Notes: generated by a model not told the origin, from the sequence alone. A DNA stretch of 64,000 nt from Massilia sp. ST3 (GCF_018119405.1 NZ_JAGPWC010000011.1:1-64000), one strand, 5' to 3'. Shown: positions 53,731-62,397, counted from the first letter of the stretch. A program made the numbers and translations.

Positions 53731-54413
53731 TCCGCTTTCCCCAAACCGCTGCACGGTGCCGGCTGCTCCGTCTCGCCGGAACCGGCGCGGCCAAGGAGCA
53801 CGTGCGCGTACCCTGCGGCCACGTGGCTGCGTGAGGCGCGCAGGTGCCGGCGTCCCGCCAGTCCCATGGCCTGGGCGCGCGCCGGCCGGCGGTACAGCCT
53901 GTCGAGGCGTTCGGCCAGCGCCTCGGCGTCGCGCGCGGGAACCAGGAAGCCGGTCACACCGTCGACGACCAGGCCCTCCATGCCGCGAACCCGGGTGCCG
54001 ACCACCGGACGGGCATGGGCCATTGCCATCGCCGGCGTGAACCCGCAGGGCGCATACCAGGGCGTGCTCGCGACCACGTTGGCCGCGCCATAATAGTCGT
54101 TCAGGCGCTCGCCAAGGCCGTCGTGCCCGGCCGGCGCAGCGAAGCACACCTGCGCCTTGACGCCGAGATCGGCGGCGACGTGGCGCAGGCGCGCCAGCTG
54201 CGGCGCGTCGCCGCGGCTTTCGCCGGCGATGACGATCAGCCAGGCATCCGCACCCCAGCGTGCGCGCAGCATGGCCAGGCCCTGGATGGCGGTGTCCGCG
54301 CCGGCGCGCGGCGCCAGGCCGGCGGCGTGCAGGACGATGAAGCGTCCTGGCTCGAGACCCAGGCGGCGCCGGGCCGCCGCCATGCGGGTGGCGGTATCGC
54401 GATAGGCGGGCAT
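53727..54413 (-). CDS. Truncated GT4-type glycosyltransferase half, catalytic residues lost
   Basis: 228 residues that cover only the C-terminal Rossmann domain of a GT-B glycosyltransferase (FIVLHAAGLAPRAGADTAIQ, later RPVVGTRVRGMEGLVVDGVT). The N-terminal acceptor-binding domain is absent. Where relatives have GRLAPRKG, this has AGLAPRAG; where they have YEPFGxxPLEAM (EX7E), this has YAPCGFTPAMAM, so both glutamates are gone. It is in the same frame as the upstream GT2 gene and separated from it by one stop and two or three codons. Probably a non-catalytic remnant, although the frame is intact. Confidence 0.7.
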   Translation of the reverse strand: MPAYRDTATRMAAARRRLGLEPGRFIVLHAAGLAPRAGADTAIQGLAMLRARWGADAWLIVIAGESRGDAPQLARLRHVAADLGVKAQVCFAAPAGHDGLGERLNDYYGAANVVASTPWYAPCGFTPAMAMAHARPVVGTRVRGMEGLVVDGVTGFLVPARDAEALAERLDRLYRRPARAQAMGLAGRRHLRASRSHVAAGYAHVLLGRAGSGETEQPAPCSGLGKAE

Positions 54414-54422
54414 GGGGGGGCC

Positions 54423-55355
54423 TCAGGCGAAACGGACGCGATAGCGCACCGCGCCGGCCGGGCGCCAGAACACCGCCAGCGGCGGCAGCAGGGCGGACGT
54501 GAAGACCATCTCGGCCACGTGCGAAAGGCTGCGGGCGGCCCCGTGCAGGCGCTGGGCGCACAGGCGCGCCGTCAGCAGCAGTGCGGCGACGGCCGCATAG
54601 TGTCCCCAGCAGGGATGGGCTTCGATCTTCTGGCGGTACAGGGCCGGGTGCTTCTTGTATAGCAGCGCATCGAATACCGCGTGGCGGATCTGCAGCAGGC
54701 TGGCGCCCCGGGGCGCGGGACGCACCGGATGCACCGCCAGCGCCTGCGGCGCGCGCCCGAGCCGGACCCGGTGCTCCAGCAGGCGGAAATGCAGGTCGGC
54801 GTCGGCGCCGCGCTGCACGCTGAAGCATTCGTCGAAGCCGTCCATGCGTTCCAGCACCGGTTTGCGGATGAAGCAGCTGGCGCTCGTGAGGTCGAGCTGC
54901 GCATGCGCATGGGCGCTGCGCTGGCGGTCGGTGGGATGCACCGGCACCGGCGCGTCGATGCGCCCGCAGACGACGTCGACGTCGTCGCGGAAGGCGGCCA
55001 GGCCCTCGGCCAGCCAGTGGGCGGCGGGCACCGCCTCGTCGCTGGTGAAGGCGACGATGTCCGCGCGCGCGGCGCGCCATCCCCGGTTGCGCGCCGCCGC
55101 CGGGCCGCGCGGGCCCGGATTGGCGACATAGGACAGGCGCGGCCCACGCTCGAGGGTGCGCGTGCGCCAGCCCGCCACCAGGTGCTGGGTATGGTGGTTC
55201 GGTTCGCCGTCCACGACGATGATTTCGTAGCTGCGCGGGTCCAGGCGCTGGCGCATCAGCGCATCCAGGCTGCGGTCGAGCAGATCCATGCGGCCGCAGG
55301 CCGGCAGCACGACCGAAACGGCAAGCACTGCGTTATCCCTTGCTGACATTGACAT
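54423..55355 (-). CDS. GT2-family glycosyltransferase with altered active-site motifs
   Basis: 310 residues of the GT-A fold: VLAVSVVLPACGRMDLLDRS, GPAAARNRGWRAARADIVAF, and a C-terminal amphipathic region. Usual motifs are changed: IPTYNR reads LPACGR, VVDDG reads VVDGE, the metal-binding FTDDD reads FTSDE, and the late ED motif reads AD. Some acidic residues remain, so residual activity is possible. It belongs to a three-gene polysaccharide-type cluster with the GT4 half and the HAD phosphatase, and its promoter appears to lie in the inverted repeat at 55462-55531. Confidence 0.78.
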   Translation of the reverse strand: MSMSARDNAVLAVSVVLPACGRMDLLDRSLDALMRQRLDPRSYEIIVVDGEPNHHTQHLVAGWRTRTLERGPRLSYVANPGPRGPAAARNRGWRAARADIVAFTSDEAVPAAHWLAEGLAAFRDDVDVVCGRIDAPVPVHPTDRQRSAHAHAQLDLTSASCFIRKPVLERMDGFDECFSVQRGADADLHFRLLEHRVRLGRAPQALAVHPVRPAPRGASLLQIRHAVFDALLYKKHPALYRQKIEAHPCWGHYAAVAALLLTARLCAQRLHGAARSLSHVAEMVFTSALLPPLAVFWRPAGAVRYRVRFA

Positions 55356-55461
55356 GTGAGGTCTCGTTCAAGAAGGTGTCGAGTGCCGTTCGATTGCTCT
55401 GATATTGCTGAGTTCCTGCGCGGCGGGGCGGCTTCGATGTGCATCAACCGGTGCGGCGCCC

Positions 55462-55531
55462 GGCGGCAGTGTAGCAAACGGCGCCGGCATTTTCGGACGC
55501 TCATGCCGGCGCCGTTTGCTACACTGCCGCC
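55462..55531. promoter_or_regulatory. Perfect 29-bp inverted repeat carrying mirror-image promoters
   Basis: Arms 55462-55490 and 55503-55531 are exact reverse complements, separated by 12 nt. Each arm, read outward, contains GCCGTTTGCTACACTGCCGC, with a TACACT -10-like element. Left-facing it would serve the glycosyltransferase gene, and right-facing the aldehyde dehydrogenase gene. It could also be bound by a dimeric regulator. Confidence 0.65.
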
Positions 55532-55569
55532 TGACATCACCATCATCACCATAACAACAGGGACCGAGC

Positions 55570-57000
55570 ATGAAACAACTGTATATCGATGGCCAGTGGA
55601 TGGCCGGCGCAGGCGTCACCACCACCCGCAGCCCGTCCGACCGCAGCGACGTGATCGCCGAGTACGCGAGCGCGGGCGCGGAGCAGGCCGCGCTGGCGGT
55701 GGCGGCGGCGCACGCCGCCGCGCCGGCCTGGGGCCTGTCCGGGGTGCAGCAGCGCGCCGACGCCCTCGACGCCATCGGCACCGAGATCCTGGCGCGCAAG
55801 ACCGAACTGGGCACCTTGCTGTCGCGCGAGGAAGGCAAGACGCTGCCGGAAGGCATCGCCGAGGCGGGCCGCGCCGGCGCCATCTTCAAGTTCTTTGCCC
55901 AGGAAGCCCTGCGCGTGCGCGGCGACCGCCTGGCCTCGGTGCGCCCCGGCATCGAGGTCGACGTCACCCGCGAGCCGGTCGGCGTGGTCGGCATCATCGC
56001 GCCGTGGAACTTCCCGATCGCCATTCCGGCCTGGAAGATCGCGCCGGCCCTGGCCTACGGCAATACGGTCGTGTTCAAGCCGGCCGAGCTGGTGCCGGGC
56101 TGCGCCTGGGCGCTGGCCGAGATCATCAGCCGCGCCGGCCTGCCGCCGGGCGTGTTCAACCTGGCGATGGGGCCGGGCCGCGTGGTGGGCGAAGCCATGC
56201 TGAACGACAGCCGCGTGAACGCCATCAGCTTCACCGGCTCGACCTCCACCGGCGAGCGCGTGATGCTGGCCTGCGCGCGCCGCCGTGCCCGCATGCAGCT
56301 GGAAATGGGCGGCAAGAATCCGCTGGTGGTGCTGGCCGACGCCGACCTCGACGTCGCCGTCAATGCCGCGCTGCAGGGCTCCTTCTTCTCGACCGGCCAG
56401 CGCTGCACGGCTTCGTCGCGCCTGATCGTCGACGAACAGATCTACGGCAAGTTCGTCGACGCCCTGGCCGGCCGCATGGCGGCGCTCAAGGTCGGCCATG
56501 CGCTGCACCAGGGCATCGACATCGGTCCCGTGGTCGACAGCTCGCAGCTGGAGCAGGACCTGTCGTACATCGAGATCGCCAAAGGCGAGGGCGCGCGCCT
56601 GGTGTGCGGCGGCGAGCGCCTGCAGCGCGAGACTGATGGCTACTTCCTCAGCCCGGCGCTGTTCGCCGATTGCGAGCCGGGCATGCGCCATGCGCGCGAA
56701 GAGATCTTCGGACCGGTCGCCTCGGTGATTCCGGCCAAGGGCTACGAGCATGCGCTGGCCCTGGCGAACGATACCGAGTTCGGCCTGACCGCGGGCATCT
56801 GCACCACTTCGCTCAAGCACGCCACGCATTTCAAGCGCAACGCCAAGGCCGGCATGGTGATGGTGAACGTGCCGACCGCGGGCGTCGACTACCACGTGCC
56901 TTTCGGCGGCACCAAGGGCTCGAGTTTCGGGCCGCGCGAGCAGGGCAGCAACGCGGTGGAGTTCTTCACGACCGTCAAGACCAGCTACACCAGCGCCTGA
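55570..57000 (+). CDS. Aldehyde dehydrogenase, 2-oxoglutarate-semialdehyde type
   Basis: 476-residue NAD(P)-dependent aldehyde dehydrogenase. Catalytic Cys279 in GQRCTASSR, Glu245 in LEMGGKNP, Asn147 in APWNFPIA. Sequence style (MKQLYIDGQWMAGAG, PTAGVDYHVPFGGTKGSSFG) resembles alpha-ketoglutaric semialdehyde dehydrogenases of sugar-acid catabolism, but no aldarate or pentose genes are adjacent, so the substrate is inferred only from resemblance. It stands alone; a hairpin follows at 57027-57056. Confidence 0.9.
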   Translation: MKQLYIDGQWMAGAGVTTTRSPSDRSDVIAEYASAGAEQAALAVAAAHAAAPAWGLSGVQQRADALDAIGTEILARKTELGTLLSREEGKTLPEGIAEAGRAGAIFKFFAQEALRVRGDRLASVRPGIEVDVTREPVGVVGIIAPWNFPIAIPAWKIAPALAYGNTVVFKPAELVPGCAWALAEIISRAGLPPGVFNLAMGPGRVVGEAMLNDSRVNAISFTGSTSTGERVMLACARRRARMQLEMGGKNPLVVLADADLDVAVNAALQGSFFSTGQRCTASSRLIVDEQIYGKFVDALAGRMAALKVGHALHQGIDIGPVVDSSQLEQDLSYIEIAKGEGARLVCGGERLQRETDGYFLSPALFADCEPGMRHAREEIFGPVASVIPAKGYEHALALANDTEFGLTAGICTTSLKHATHFKRNAKAGMVMVNVPTAGVDYHVPFGGTKGSSFGPREQGSNAVEFFTTVKTSYTSA

Positions 57001-57026
57001 CGGCGCCGCGCCCGTGCAATAAAACG

Positions 57027-57056
57027 AGGAGGGCTTCCTGCGCAGGAAGTCCTCCC
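57027..57056. terminator. Hairpin between convergent genes
   Basis: Stem GGAGGGCTTCCTG / CAGGAAGTCCTCC with one mismatch and a CG loop. There is no T-tract, so factor-independent termination is uncertain; a further GC-rich palindrome follows at 57063-57080. Confidence 0.5.
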
Positions 57057-57098
57057 CGCAGACGTCCTGCGAACGCAGGCCGTCAGGAAGCCCTCGGG

Positions 57099-58142
57099 CT
57101 ACTTGCGCGAGAAGCCGGTGTCGTCGTCCATCTTGCGGTCGCCGGCCAGCTTGTTGGCGCCGGCCGGGCTGCGCGGCAGGCCGCCGACGGTATCGTTGGA
57201 TTCATGCACCGCCGGGTCGCGCTGCATGCTGCCGCCCGGCTTCCAGCCCGGGTTGTCGCTGCGCGGGCCGCTGTTGCCCGGGCTGCGCGGCAGGCCGCCC
57301 GACACGTCGTTCGACAAGTGCACGTCTTCGGTGCCGGTGTCGCGCGCATGCTCGCCGGTCTGCGATCCATCGCGGTCGGCGCTGTACTGCGAGTGGCCGC
57401 CACTGCGCTGCTCGCTGCCGCCTTCGCCTTGCGCGGACTGGACGCTGCCGGACTGCGCGTTCTGCGGACCGGCCTGCATCGCATTGGGCGGCGCACGGAA
57501 GCTTTCCTGGTCACGGCCGTAGAGTTCCTCGTGCGGCGTCGCGGACAGGTCGGCCTGGGCGCTGCGCAGCGGCGATTCGCCGACCACCTGCGGCGCATCG
57601 TAGTGCTGGTGGTGATGACCCATGGAGCCGCCGCGCAGCTCCGGCTGGGCGACATTCTGGGGATTCAGGTCATGGGCGGCCTGGCTGTTGCCGGTATGCG
57701 GATGAACGTCCACCCCGGTGTTCCCCGAGCGGCGGCCGACAGGCTGCTCCAGCAAGCCCCAGGCTTCGGAATGGATCTCCATCTGGCGCTGGTGGCTGTC
57801 GGTGATGCCCTGCTGCGGGCCGGAGCCGCCGGTCTGCTGGCTCTGCATCGAGCCGCCGTGCAGGTCGCGCCCGCTGGCGGGGAACTTGCTGTCGTCGCGC
57901 TCGAACCAGTCCTGCCCGGCTGCGCCGGCATGCAGGTCCTGCTGCTGGGTGCCGGGATTGGGATTCTGCTGCTGCGTGCCGCCGGGGCCGACGCCCGGCT
58001 GGGCCTGCTGCATGGTGGCGCCGTTCGGATAGGTATGGTCGTTCGGCCCGCTGGTGGTATTGCCCTTCGCACCTTCGGTCCATTTTTCGTTGGCGCCGTT
58101 ATTGGTCTGGTTATTGGTTTCGCTGCGTTGGTTCGCATCCAT
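57099..58142 (-). CDS. Hydrophilic, intrinsically disordered protein
   Basis: 347 residues very rich in Gly, Gln, Ser, Asn, Asp and His, with no hydrophobic segment and no signal. Two repeat motifs near the C-terminus: VHLSNDVSGGLPRSPG and VHESNDTVGGLPRSPA. The composition resembles stress-protective disordered proteins. It is divergent from the KGG-domain stress gene 348 bases away, and shares that intergenic region. I know no characterised homolog. Confidence 0.78.
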   Translation of the reverse strand: MDANQRSETNNQTNNGANEKWTEGAKGNTTSGPNDHTYPNGATMQQAQPGVGPGGTQQQNPNPGTQQQDLHAGAAGQDWFERDDSKFPASGRDLHGGSMQSQQTGGSGPQQGITDSHQRQMEIHSEAWGLLEQPVGRRSGNTGVDVHPHTGNSQAAHDLNPQNVAQPELRGGSMGHHHQHYDAPQVVGESPLRSAQADLSATPHEELYGRDQESFRAPPNAMQAGPQNAQSGSVQSAQGEGGSEQRSGGHSQYSADRDGSQTGEHARDTGTEDVHLSNDVSGGLPRSPGNSGPRSDNPGWKPGGSMQRDPAVHESNDTVGGLPRSPAGANKLAGDRKMDDDTGFSRK

Positions 58143-58490
58143 CTTGGCCTCCTGTTCGTATCGTCAGGGGCGGCGCGGAACGCGCGCCGCCTGATGTTGC
58201 CATGATGCTCGTGCCTCTTTAAACACAGTATAGGAAGACGTAGGGGTGCTGTGTAGGACTGTTTCTGACCAGCTGATGAAGCAATTTGTTGACGACTGGA
58301 AGTACATTTTCGTCAATGCATTTTCTGTCGCGTGTAGTCCTACAAAGTCATCTGAAAACGTCCTATACCCTCATCCATCACGCGTGCCTAAGATGACTTC
58401 GACCCTCGCTCATCGGCGCATTTCCGAGAGCCTGGATCAAGCCTGCCGCAGGACGCGGCGGTTCTAAAAGCGAACAGGGAGAAGACCATC
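58143..58490. promoter_or_regulatory. AT-richer divergent intergenic region of the stress pair
   Basis: Separates the disordered-protein gene and the KGG gene, which point away from each other. Contains a 9-bp inverted repeat TGTAGGACT / AGTCCTACA (58252-58260, 58336-58344) and other TAGGA words. A 73-codon frame at 58246-58467 lacks gene-like composition and is not called. Probably holds both promoters. Confidence 0.45.
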
Positions 58491-58811
58491 ATGGCCTCAA
58501 GCAATCAAGGTAGCAAACAAGGCAGCAATCAGGGCGGCAGCAGCCAAAGCAGCGGTACCCGCAATCGCGGTTTCGCTTCGATGGATCCGGCACGCCAGCG
58601 CGAGATCGCCAGCCAGGGCGGCAAGGCTGCCCACGCAAAAGGAACGGCACACGAATTCACTTCGGAAGAAGCCCGCCGTGCCGGCAGCATGAGCCACGGC
58701 AACCGCCAGTCGGCCAGCGCCAGCGCAGGCGGCGCTTCCCGTACCAGCAGCAAGACCGGCGGCAACCGCCAGAGCTCGTCGAGCGGCAACCGCGGCGGCT
58801 CGAAAGAGTAA
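58491..58811 (+). CDS. KGG-domain (con-10 type) stress protein
   Basis: 106-residue small basic hydrophilic protein. The KGG domain is at about 28-65 (GFASMDPARQREIASQGGKA and then EFTSEEARRAG), flanked by Ser/Gly/Asn-rich tails. Such proteins are induced in stationary phase, osmotic or acid stress in other bacteria. The start follows AGGGAGAAG. Divergent from the disordered protein gene, suggesting co-regulation. Confidence 0.9.
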   Translation: MASSNQGSKQGSNQGGSSQSSGTRNRGFASMDPARQREIASQGGKAAHAKGTAHEFTSEEARRAGSMSHGNRQSASASAGGASRTSSKTGGNRQSSSSGNRGGSKE

Positions 58812-58994
58812 GTCGTCCCAGCAGCCTGCCGGCGCGCGCCGCCAGGCTGTCGCCAGTATCCAGCGGGGAGCCACGAGGCTCCCCGTTCTGTTTGCGGCGC
58901 GTGCTTTCCGCTCTTGGCTTTTCCGACACACTCAAGGCCGATGGGATGCGGTAGAATCGCTGCGCCTTTTTCAACATTCCTAAGGAACAACGTC

Positions 58995-59399
58995 GTGAAA
59001 CCAGCGGTTATCCGTCAAGTCAAAAGCCTGTCCATGTCGTGCGACCGTGTCGGCAACCTGTTGCTGACCAAGTTCTCCACCCAGGGCGCGAACGACCTCG
59101 CCATCCACGTTCCCGCATCGATCGTGTTCTGGCTGCTCAAGCACCTGCCGGTCAACCGCGACCCGAAGCTGGCGCCGCCCCCGCAAGGCCCGGCGATCAC
59201 CCAGCACGACTGGGACAATCCGTACACGCCGCGCGCCCAGTACGTGAACTGCAAGGAACTGCCGGGCGCCATCCGCATGCACTTCGTGCTCGACAGCAAG
59301 CAGGATCTGACCGTGGTCCTCGACCGCGCCAACGTCGAGCTGATGCGCCAGATCATGACGATGTACACGAAGGACCTGATCGACCTCGACGCGCAGTAA
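58995..59399 (+). CDS. Conserved-looking protein of unknown function
   Basis: 134 residues from a GTG preceded by TAAGGAAC. No signal peptide. Sequence starts MKPAVIRQVKSLSMSCDRVG and contains ASIVFWLLKHLPVNRDP and a charged C-terminus DRANVELMRQIMTMYTKDLI. I do not recognise the family. A likely -10 (TAGAAT) lies 44 nt upstream near 58949. The frame extends upstream to 58914 without a supported start. Confidence 0.7.
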   Translation: MKPAVIRQVKSLSMSCDRVGNLLLTKFSTQGANDLAIHVPASIVFWLLKHLPVNRDPKLAPPPQGPAITQHDWDNPYTPRAQYVNCKELPGAIRMHFVLDSKQDLTVVLDRANVELMRQIMTMYTKDLIDLDAQ

Positions 59400-59496
59400 T
59401 CCTCTCCTGCGGCGCGGCGGATGGCAGGGAGGTCCGGCGGCCGAGCTTCCGGTATCATTGGCCGGTATTGTGTAACCGGCCACGAAAGGACCCCCC

Positions 59497-60618
59497 ATGC
59501 CCATCAAAATCAGCCAGATGTTCGACTCCGGTTCCATCGAGGTCGTCCGCGCCGACCATCCCCGGCAGATCGACCTGAACCTGCGCAAGGATTCGCACGC
59601 CGACATCCACCAGTGGTTCCACTTCCGCCTGCAGGGCGCGCGCGGCCAGGCCTGCACCCTGCGTTTCCTGAACGCGGGCCAGGCCACCTATCCGAAGGGC
59701 TTCGAGGACTATCAGGTGGCGGCCAGCTACGACACCGAGAACTGGTTCCGGGTGCCGACCTCCTTCGACGGCCAGGTCATGACCGTCAACCACACGCCCG
59801 AGCTCGACAGCGTCTACTACGCCTACTTCGAGCCCTATACCTGGGAGCGCCACTTGCGCCTGCTGGGTGAGGTGGCCGAGAACCCGATCGCGCGCGTGCA
59901 CGACATCGGCTCCACGGTCGACGGCCGCGACATGAATCTGGTCGTGATCGGCAATCCGCAGGCGGAAAAGAAGATCTGGGTGATCGCCCGCCAGCACCCG
60001 GGCGAGACCATGGCCGAATGGTTCGTCGAAGGCATGATGGATGCGCTGCTGGACAACGCCAACCCGGTCTCGCGCAAGCTGCTGTCGCGCGCCGTGTTCT
60101 ACATCGTCCCGAACATGAACCCGGACGGCTCGGTGCGCGGCAACCTGCGCACCAACGCCGCGGGCGCCAACCTGAACCGCGAGTGGATGAGCCCGAGCCT
60201 CGAGCGCAGCCCGGAAGTGCTGTGCGTAAAGAACAAGATCCACGAGACCGGCGTCGACATGTTCTTCGACATCCACGGCGACGAGGCGCTGCCCTACAAC
60301 TTCGTGGCCGGCAACGAGATGCTCGAAGACTTCACCCCGGAACGCATGGAGCGCCAGAAGGCCTTCGTGGAGCGCTACATGGCCGCCAGCCCGGACTTCC
60401 AGAATGTCTACGGCTACGCCGCCAGCAAGTACAACGACGAGCTCCTGACCCTGGCCTCCAAGTACATCGGCCACACCTTCAAGTGCCTGTCGCTGACCCT
60501 GGAGATGCCGTTCAAGGACAACGCCAACCTGCCCGATGCCCACACCGGCTGGAACGGCGCAAGGAGCGCGGCGCTGGGCGCGGCGATGCTGCAGCCTATC
60601 CTGCAGTCGCTGGACTAA
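59497..60618 (+). CDS. M14 zinc carboxypeptidase of the cytosolic carboxypeptidase (CCP) type
   Basis: 373-residue cytoplasmic protein: an N-terminal beta-sandwich of about 130 residues (the CCP N-domain) and an M14 catalytic domain. Zinc ligands His167 and Glu170 in RQHPGETMAEW and a histidine in FFDIHGDEAL; catalytic Glu in CLSLTLEMPFK. Bacterial CCPs resemble eukaryotic deglutamylases; their natural substrate is unknown. Followed after 4 nt by the CYTH gene. Confidence 0.92.
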   Translation: MPIKISQMFDSGSIEVVRADHPRQIDLNLRKDSHADIHQWFHFRLQGARGQACTLRFLNAGQATYPKGFEDYQVAASYDTENWFRVPTSFDGQVMTVNHTPELDSVYYAYFEPYTWERHLRLLGEVAENPIARVHDIGSTVDGRDMNLVVIGNPQAEKKIWVIARQHPGETMAEWFVEGMMDALLDNANPVSRKLLSRAVFYIVPNMNPDGSVRGNLRTNAAGANLNREWMSPSLERSPEVLCVKNKIHETGVDMFFDIHGDEALPYNFVAGNEMLEDFTPERMERQKAFVERYMAASPDFQNVYGYAASKYNDELLTLASKYIGHTFKCLSLTLEMPFKDNANLPDAHTGWNGARSAALGAAMLQPILQSLD

Positions 60619-60622
60619 TTCC

Positions 60623-61096
60623 ATGGGCGTCGAGATCGAGCGCAAGTTCCTGGTGCAGGGCGAGGCCTGGCGCGCGCTCGGCGAGCCCGTGCTGCTGCGC
60701 CAGGGCTACCTGAGCGCGGACCCGATGCGCACCGTGCGTGTGCGCATCGAAGGCGGGCAGGGCGTCCTCACCATCAAGAGCAAGAACGTCGGCGCCACGC
60801 GCGGCGAATGGGAATACCCGATCCCGCTGCCTGACGCGGCCGAGCTGCTCGACCGCCTGTGCGAGCGCCCGCTGGTCGAGAAGACCCGCCGCCGCATCCT
60901 GCACGCCGGCTTCACCTGGGAAGTCGACGAATTCCTGGGCGAGAACGCGGGCCTGGTGGTGGCCGAGATCGAACTGCCGTCCGAGGACACCGCTTTCGAA
61001 CTCCCGGCCTGGGTCGGCCGGGAAGTCACCGGCGACAAGCGCTACTACAACTCCAGCCTGATCCGCCATCCTTATTCCACCTGGACCCACCCATGA
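60623..61096 (+). CDS. CYTH-domain phosphatase (triphosphate tunnel metalloenzyme)
   Basis: 157 residues from the ATG at 60623. The ExExK motif of triphosphate tunnel enzymes is present (EIERKFLV), with VRVRIEGGQGVLTIK and EIELPSEDTAFELP as further tunnel strands and GDKRYYNSSL at the end. Small CYTH enzymes hydrolyse inorganic triphosphate or make cyclic nucleotides; here triphosphatase is the more likely role. The stop overlaps the next gene start (ATGA). Confidence 0.92.
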   Translation: MGVEIERKFLVQGEAWRALGEPVLLRQGYLSADPMRTVRVRIEGGQGVLTIKSKNVGATRGEWEYPIPLPDAAELLDRLCERPLVEKTRRRILHAGFTWEVDEFLGENAGLVVAEIELPSEDTAFELPAWVGREVTGDKRYYNSSLIRHPYSTWTHP

Positions 61097-62253
61097 CAAA
61101 CATGCCGCGCCGCAGCTTGCTGGCGCTCTCCGCCGCCGTGCTCCTGACGGCCTGCGGCACCCTCGCCACCGACACCGCCGGCACTCCCAGCTATTTCCCG
61201 CCCGCGGGCGACTGGGCGCGCAAGGACCCCGGGCAGCTGGGCATGGACCCGGCGGCCCTTGCGGCCGCGGTACAGTACGCGCAGGCGCACGAGACCACCC
61301 GCGCGCGCGACTTCTCCGACCAGGAAGCCACCTTCGGCGCGCGCCTCGGCTCGATGCCGACCCGGCGCGCCAATACCAACGGCCTGGTGATCTACAAGGG
61401 CTATGTGGTGGCCGAGTTCGGCGACACGCAGTTCGTCGACCCGACCTATTCGGTGGCCAAGAGCATGCTGGCGACGGTGGCCGGCGTAGCCGTGCGCGAC
61501 GGGCGCATCAAGCTCGACGACGCCGTGGCCCAGCGTGTGAACGACGGCGGCTATGCCTCGGCCCACAATGCGCCGGTCACCTGGAAGCAGCACCTGCAGC
61601 AGGAATCCGAGTGGGAAGGCAGCATGTGGGGCAAAAACGCCGACTTCGTCGGCAAGGCGGCATTCGGCGCCGGCGAGCGCAAGCCGCGCGCGCTCCAGGC
61701 GCCCGGCAGCTTCTACGAATACAACGACGTGCGCATCAACCGCTTCGCGCTGTCGCTGCTGCGGGTGTTCGGCCAGCCGGTGCCGGACGTGTTCCAGGAG
61801 CAGGTGATGGACCCGGTCGGCGCCTCCAGCACCTGGAAGTGGGTGCCCTACCACAACAGCTACGTCGACCTGGACGGCAAGCAGGCGGTCTCGGTCAGCG
61901 GCGGGACCCGCTGGGGCGGCGGCATGTGGATCAACAGCTGGGACATGGCCCGCTTCGGCTACCTGTGGCTGCGCGGCGGGGCCTGGAACGGCCGCCAGAT
62001 CCTGCCCCCTGACTACGTCAAGGCAGCGCTCACCCCCAGCGCCAACGGCCCCGACTATGGTTACCTGTGGTGGCTGAATACCAAGGGCAAGAACCTGCCC
62101 GGCCTGCCGGCCAACGCCTACGCCGCGCTGGGGGCAGGGCAGAACACGATCGTGGTGTCGCCCGACCATGACCTGGTGATCGTGTGGCGCTGGCATGCGG
62201 GCAATCCTGCCGAGTTCGCTACCAGGGTCGCCGCCGCCATCCGGTCCCGCTAG
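61093..62253 (+). CDS. Beta-lactamase-family serine hydrolase lipoprotein
   Basis: 386 residues. Lipoprotein signal with lipobox LLTAC at about residue 21. Class C/DD-peptidase-like fold: nucleophile Ser120 in YSVAKSM (SxxK), YxN in FYEYNDVRIN, and a late LGAGQNTIVV region in place of KTG. Family members include esterases, D-aminopeptidases and amide hydrolases; real beta-lactamase activity is not implied. Translationally coupled to the CYTH gene. Confidence 0.9.
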   Translation: MTNMPRRSLLALSAAVLLTACGTLATDTAGTPSYFPPAGDWARKDPGQLGMDPAALAAAVQYAQAHETTRARDFSDQEATFGARLGSMPTRRANTNGLVIYKGYVVAEFGDTQFVDPTYSVAKSMLATVAGVAVRDGRIKLDDAVAQRVNDGGYASAHNAPVTWKQHLQQESEWEGSMWGKNADFVGKAAFGAGERKPRALQAPGSFYEYNDVRINRFALSLLRVFGQPVPDVFQEQVMDPVGASSTWKWVPYHNSYVDLDGKQAVSVSGGTRWGGGMWINSWDMARFGYLWLRGGAWNGRQILPPDYVKAALTPSANGPDYGYLWWLNTKGKNLPGLPANAYAALGAGQNTIVVSPDHDLVIVWRWHAGNPAEFATRVAAAIRSR

Positions 62254-62397
62254 GCGCTTCACCGGCCTCGCCTCCAAGGCGGCGTTGCTGTGTATGAATA
62301 CCAACAGTATATAGTTTCTTTTCGGAAGAACTTGTTTCAATTATTTAATCTTTAGGGGCAAACTGATAAGATTAGGGGGTTACTTCCCGGAACTCCC

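Noticed and set aside
58246..58467. A 73-codon + strand frame between the disordered and KGG genes.
   Set aside because: Unbiased codon positions, no ribosome site, and it covers the region expected to hold both promoters.
61093..62253. A true beta-lactamase resistance gene.
   Set aside because: The SxxK serine hydrolase fold covers many esterases and peptidases; a lipoprotein with no KTG motif in the usual form does not support a resistance call.
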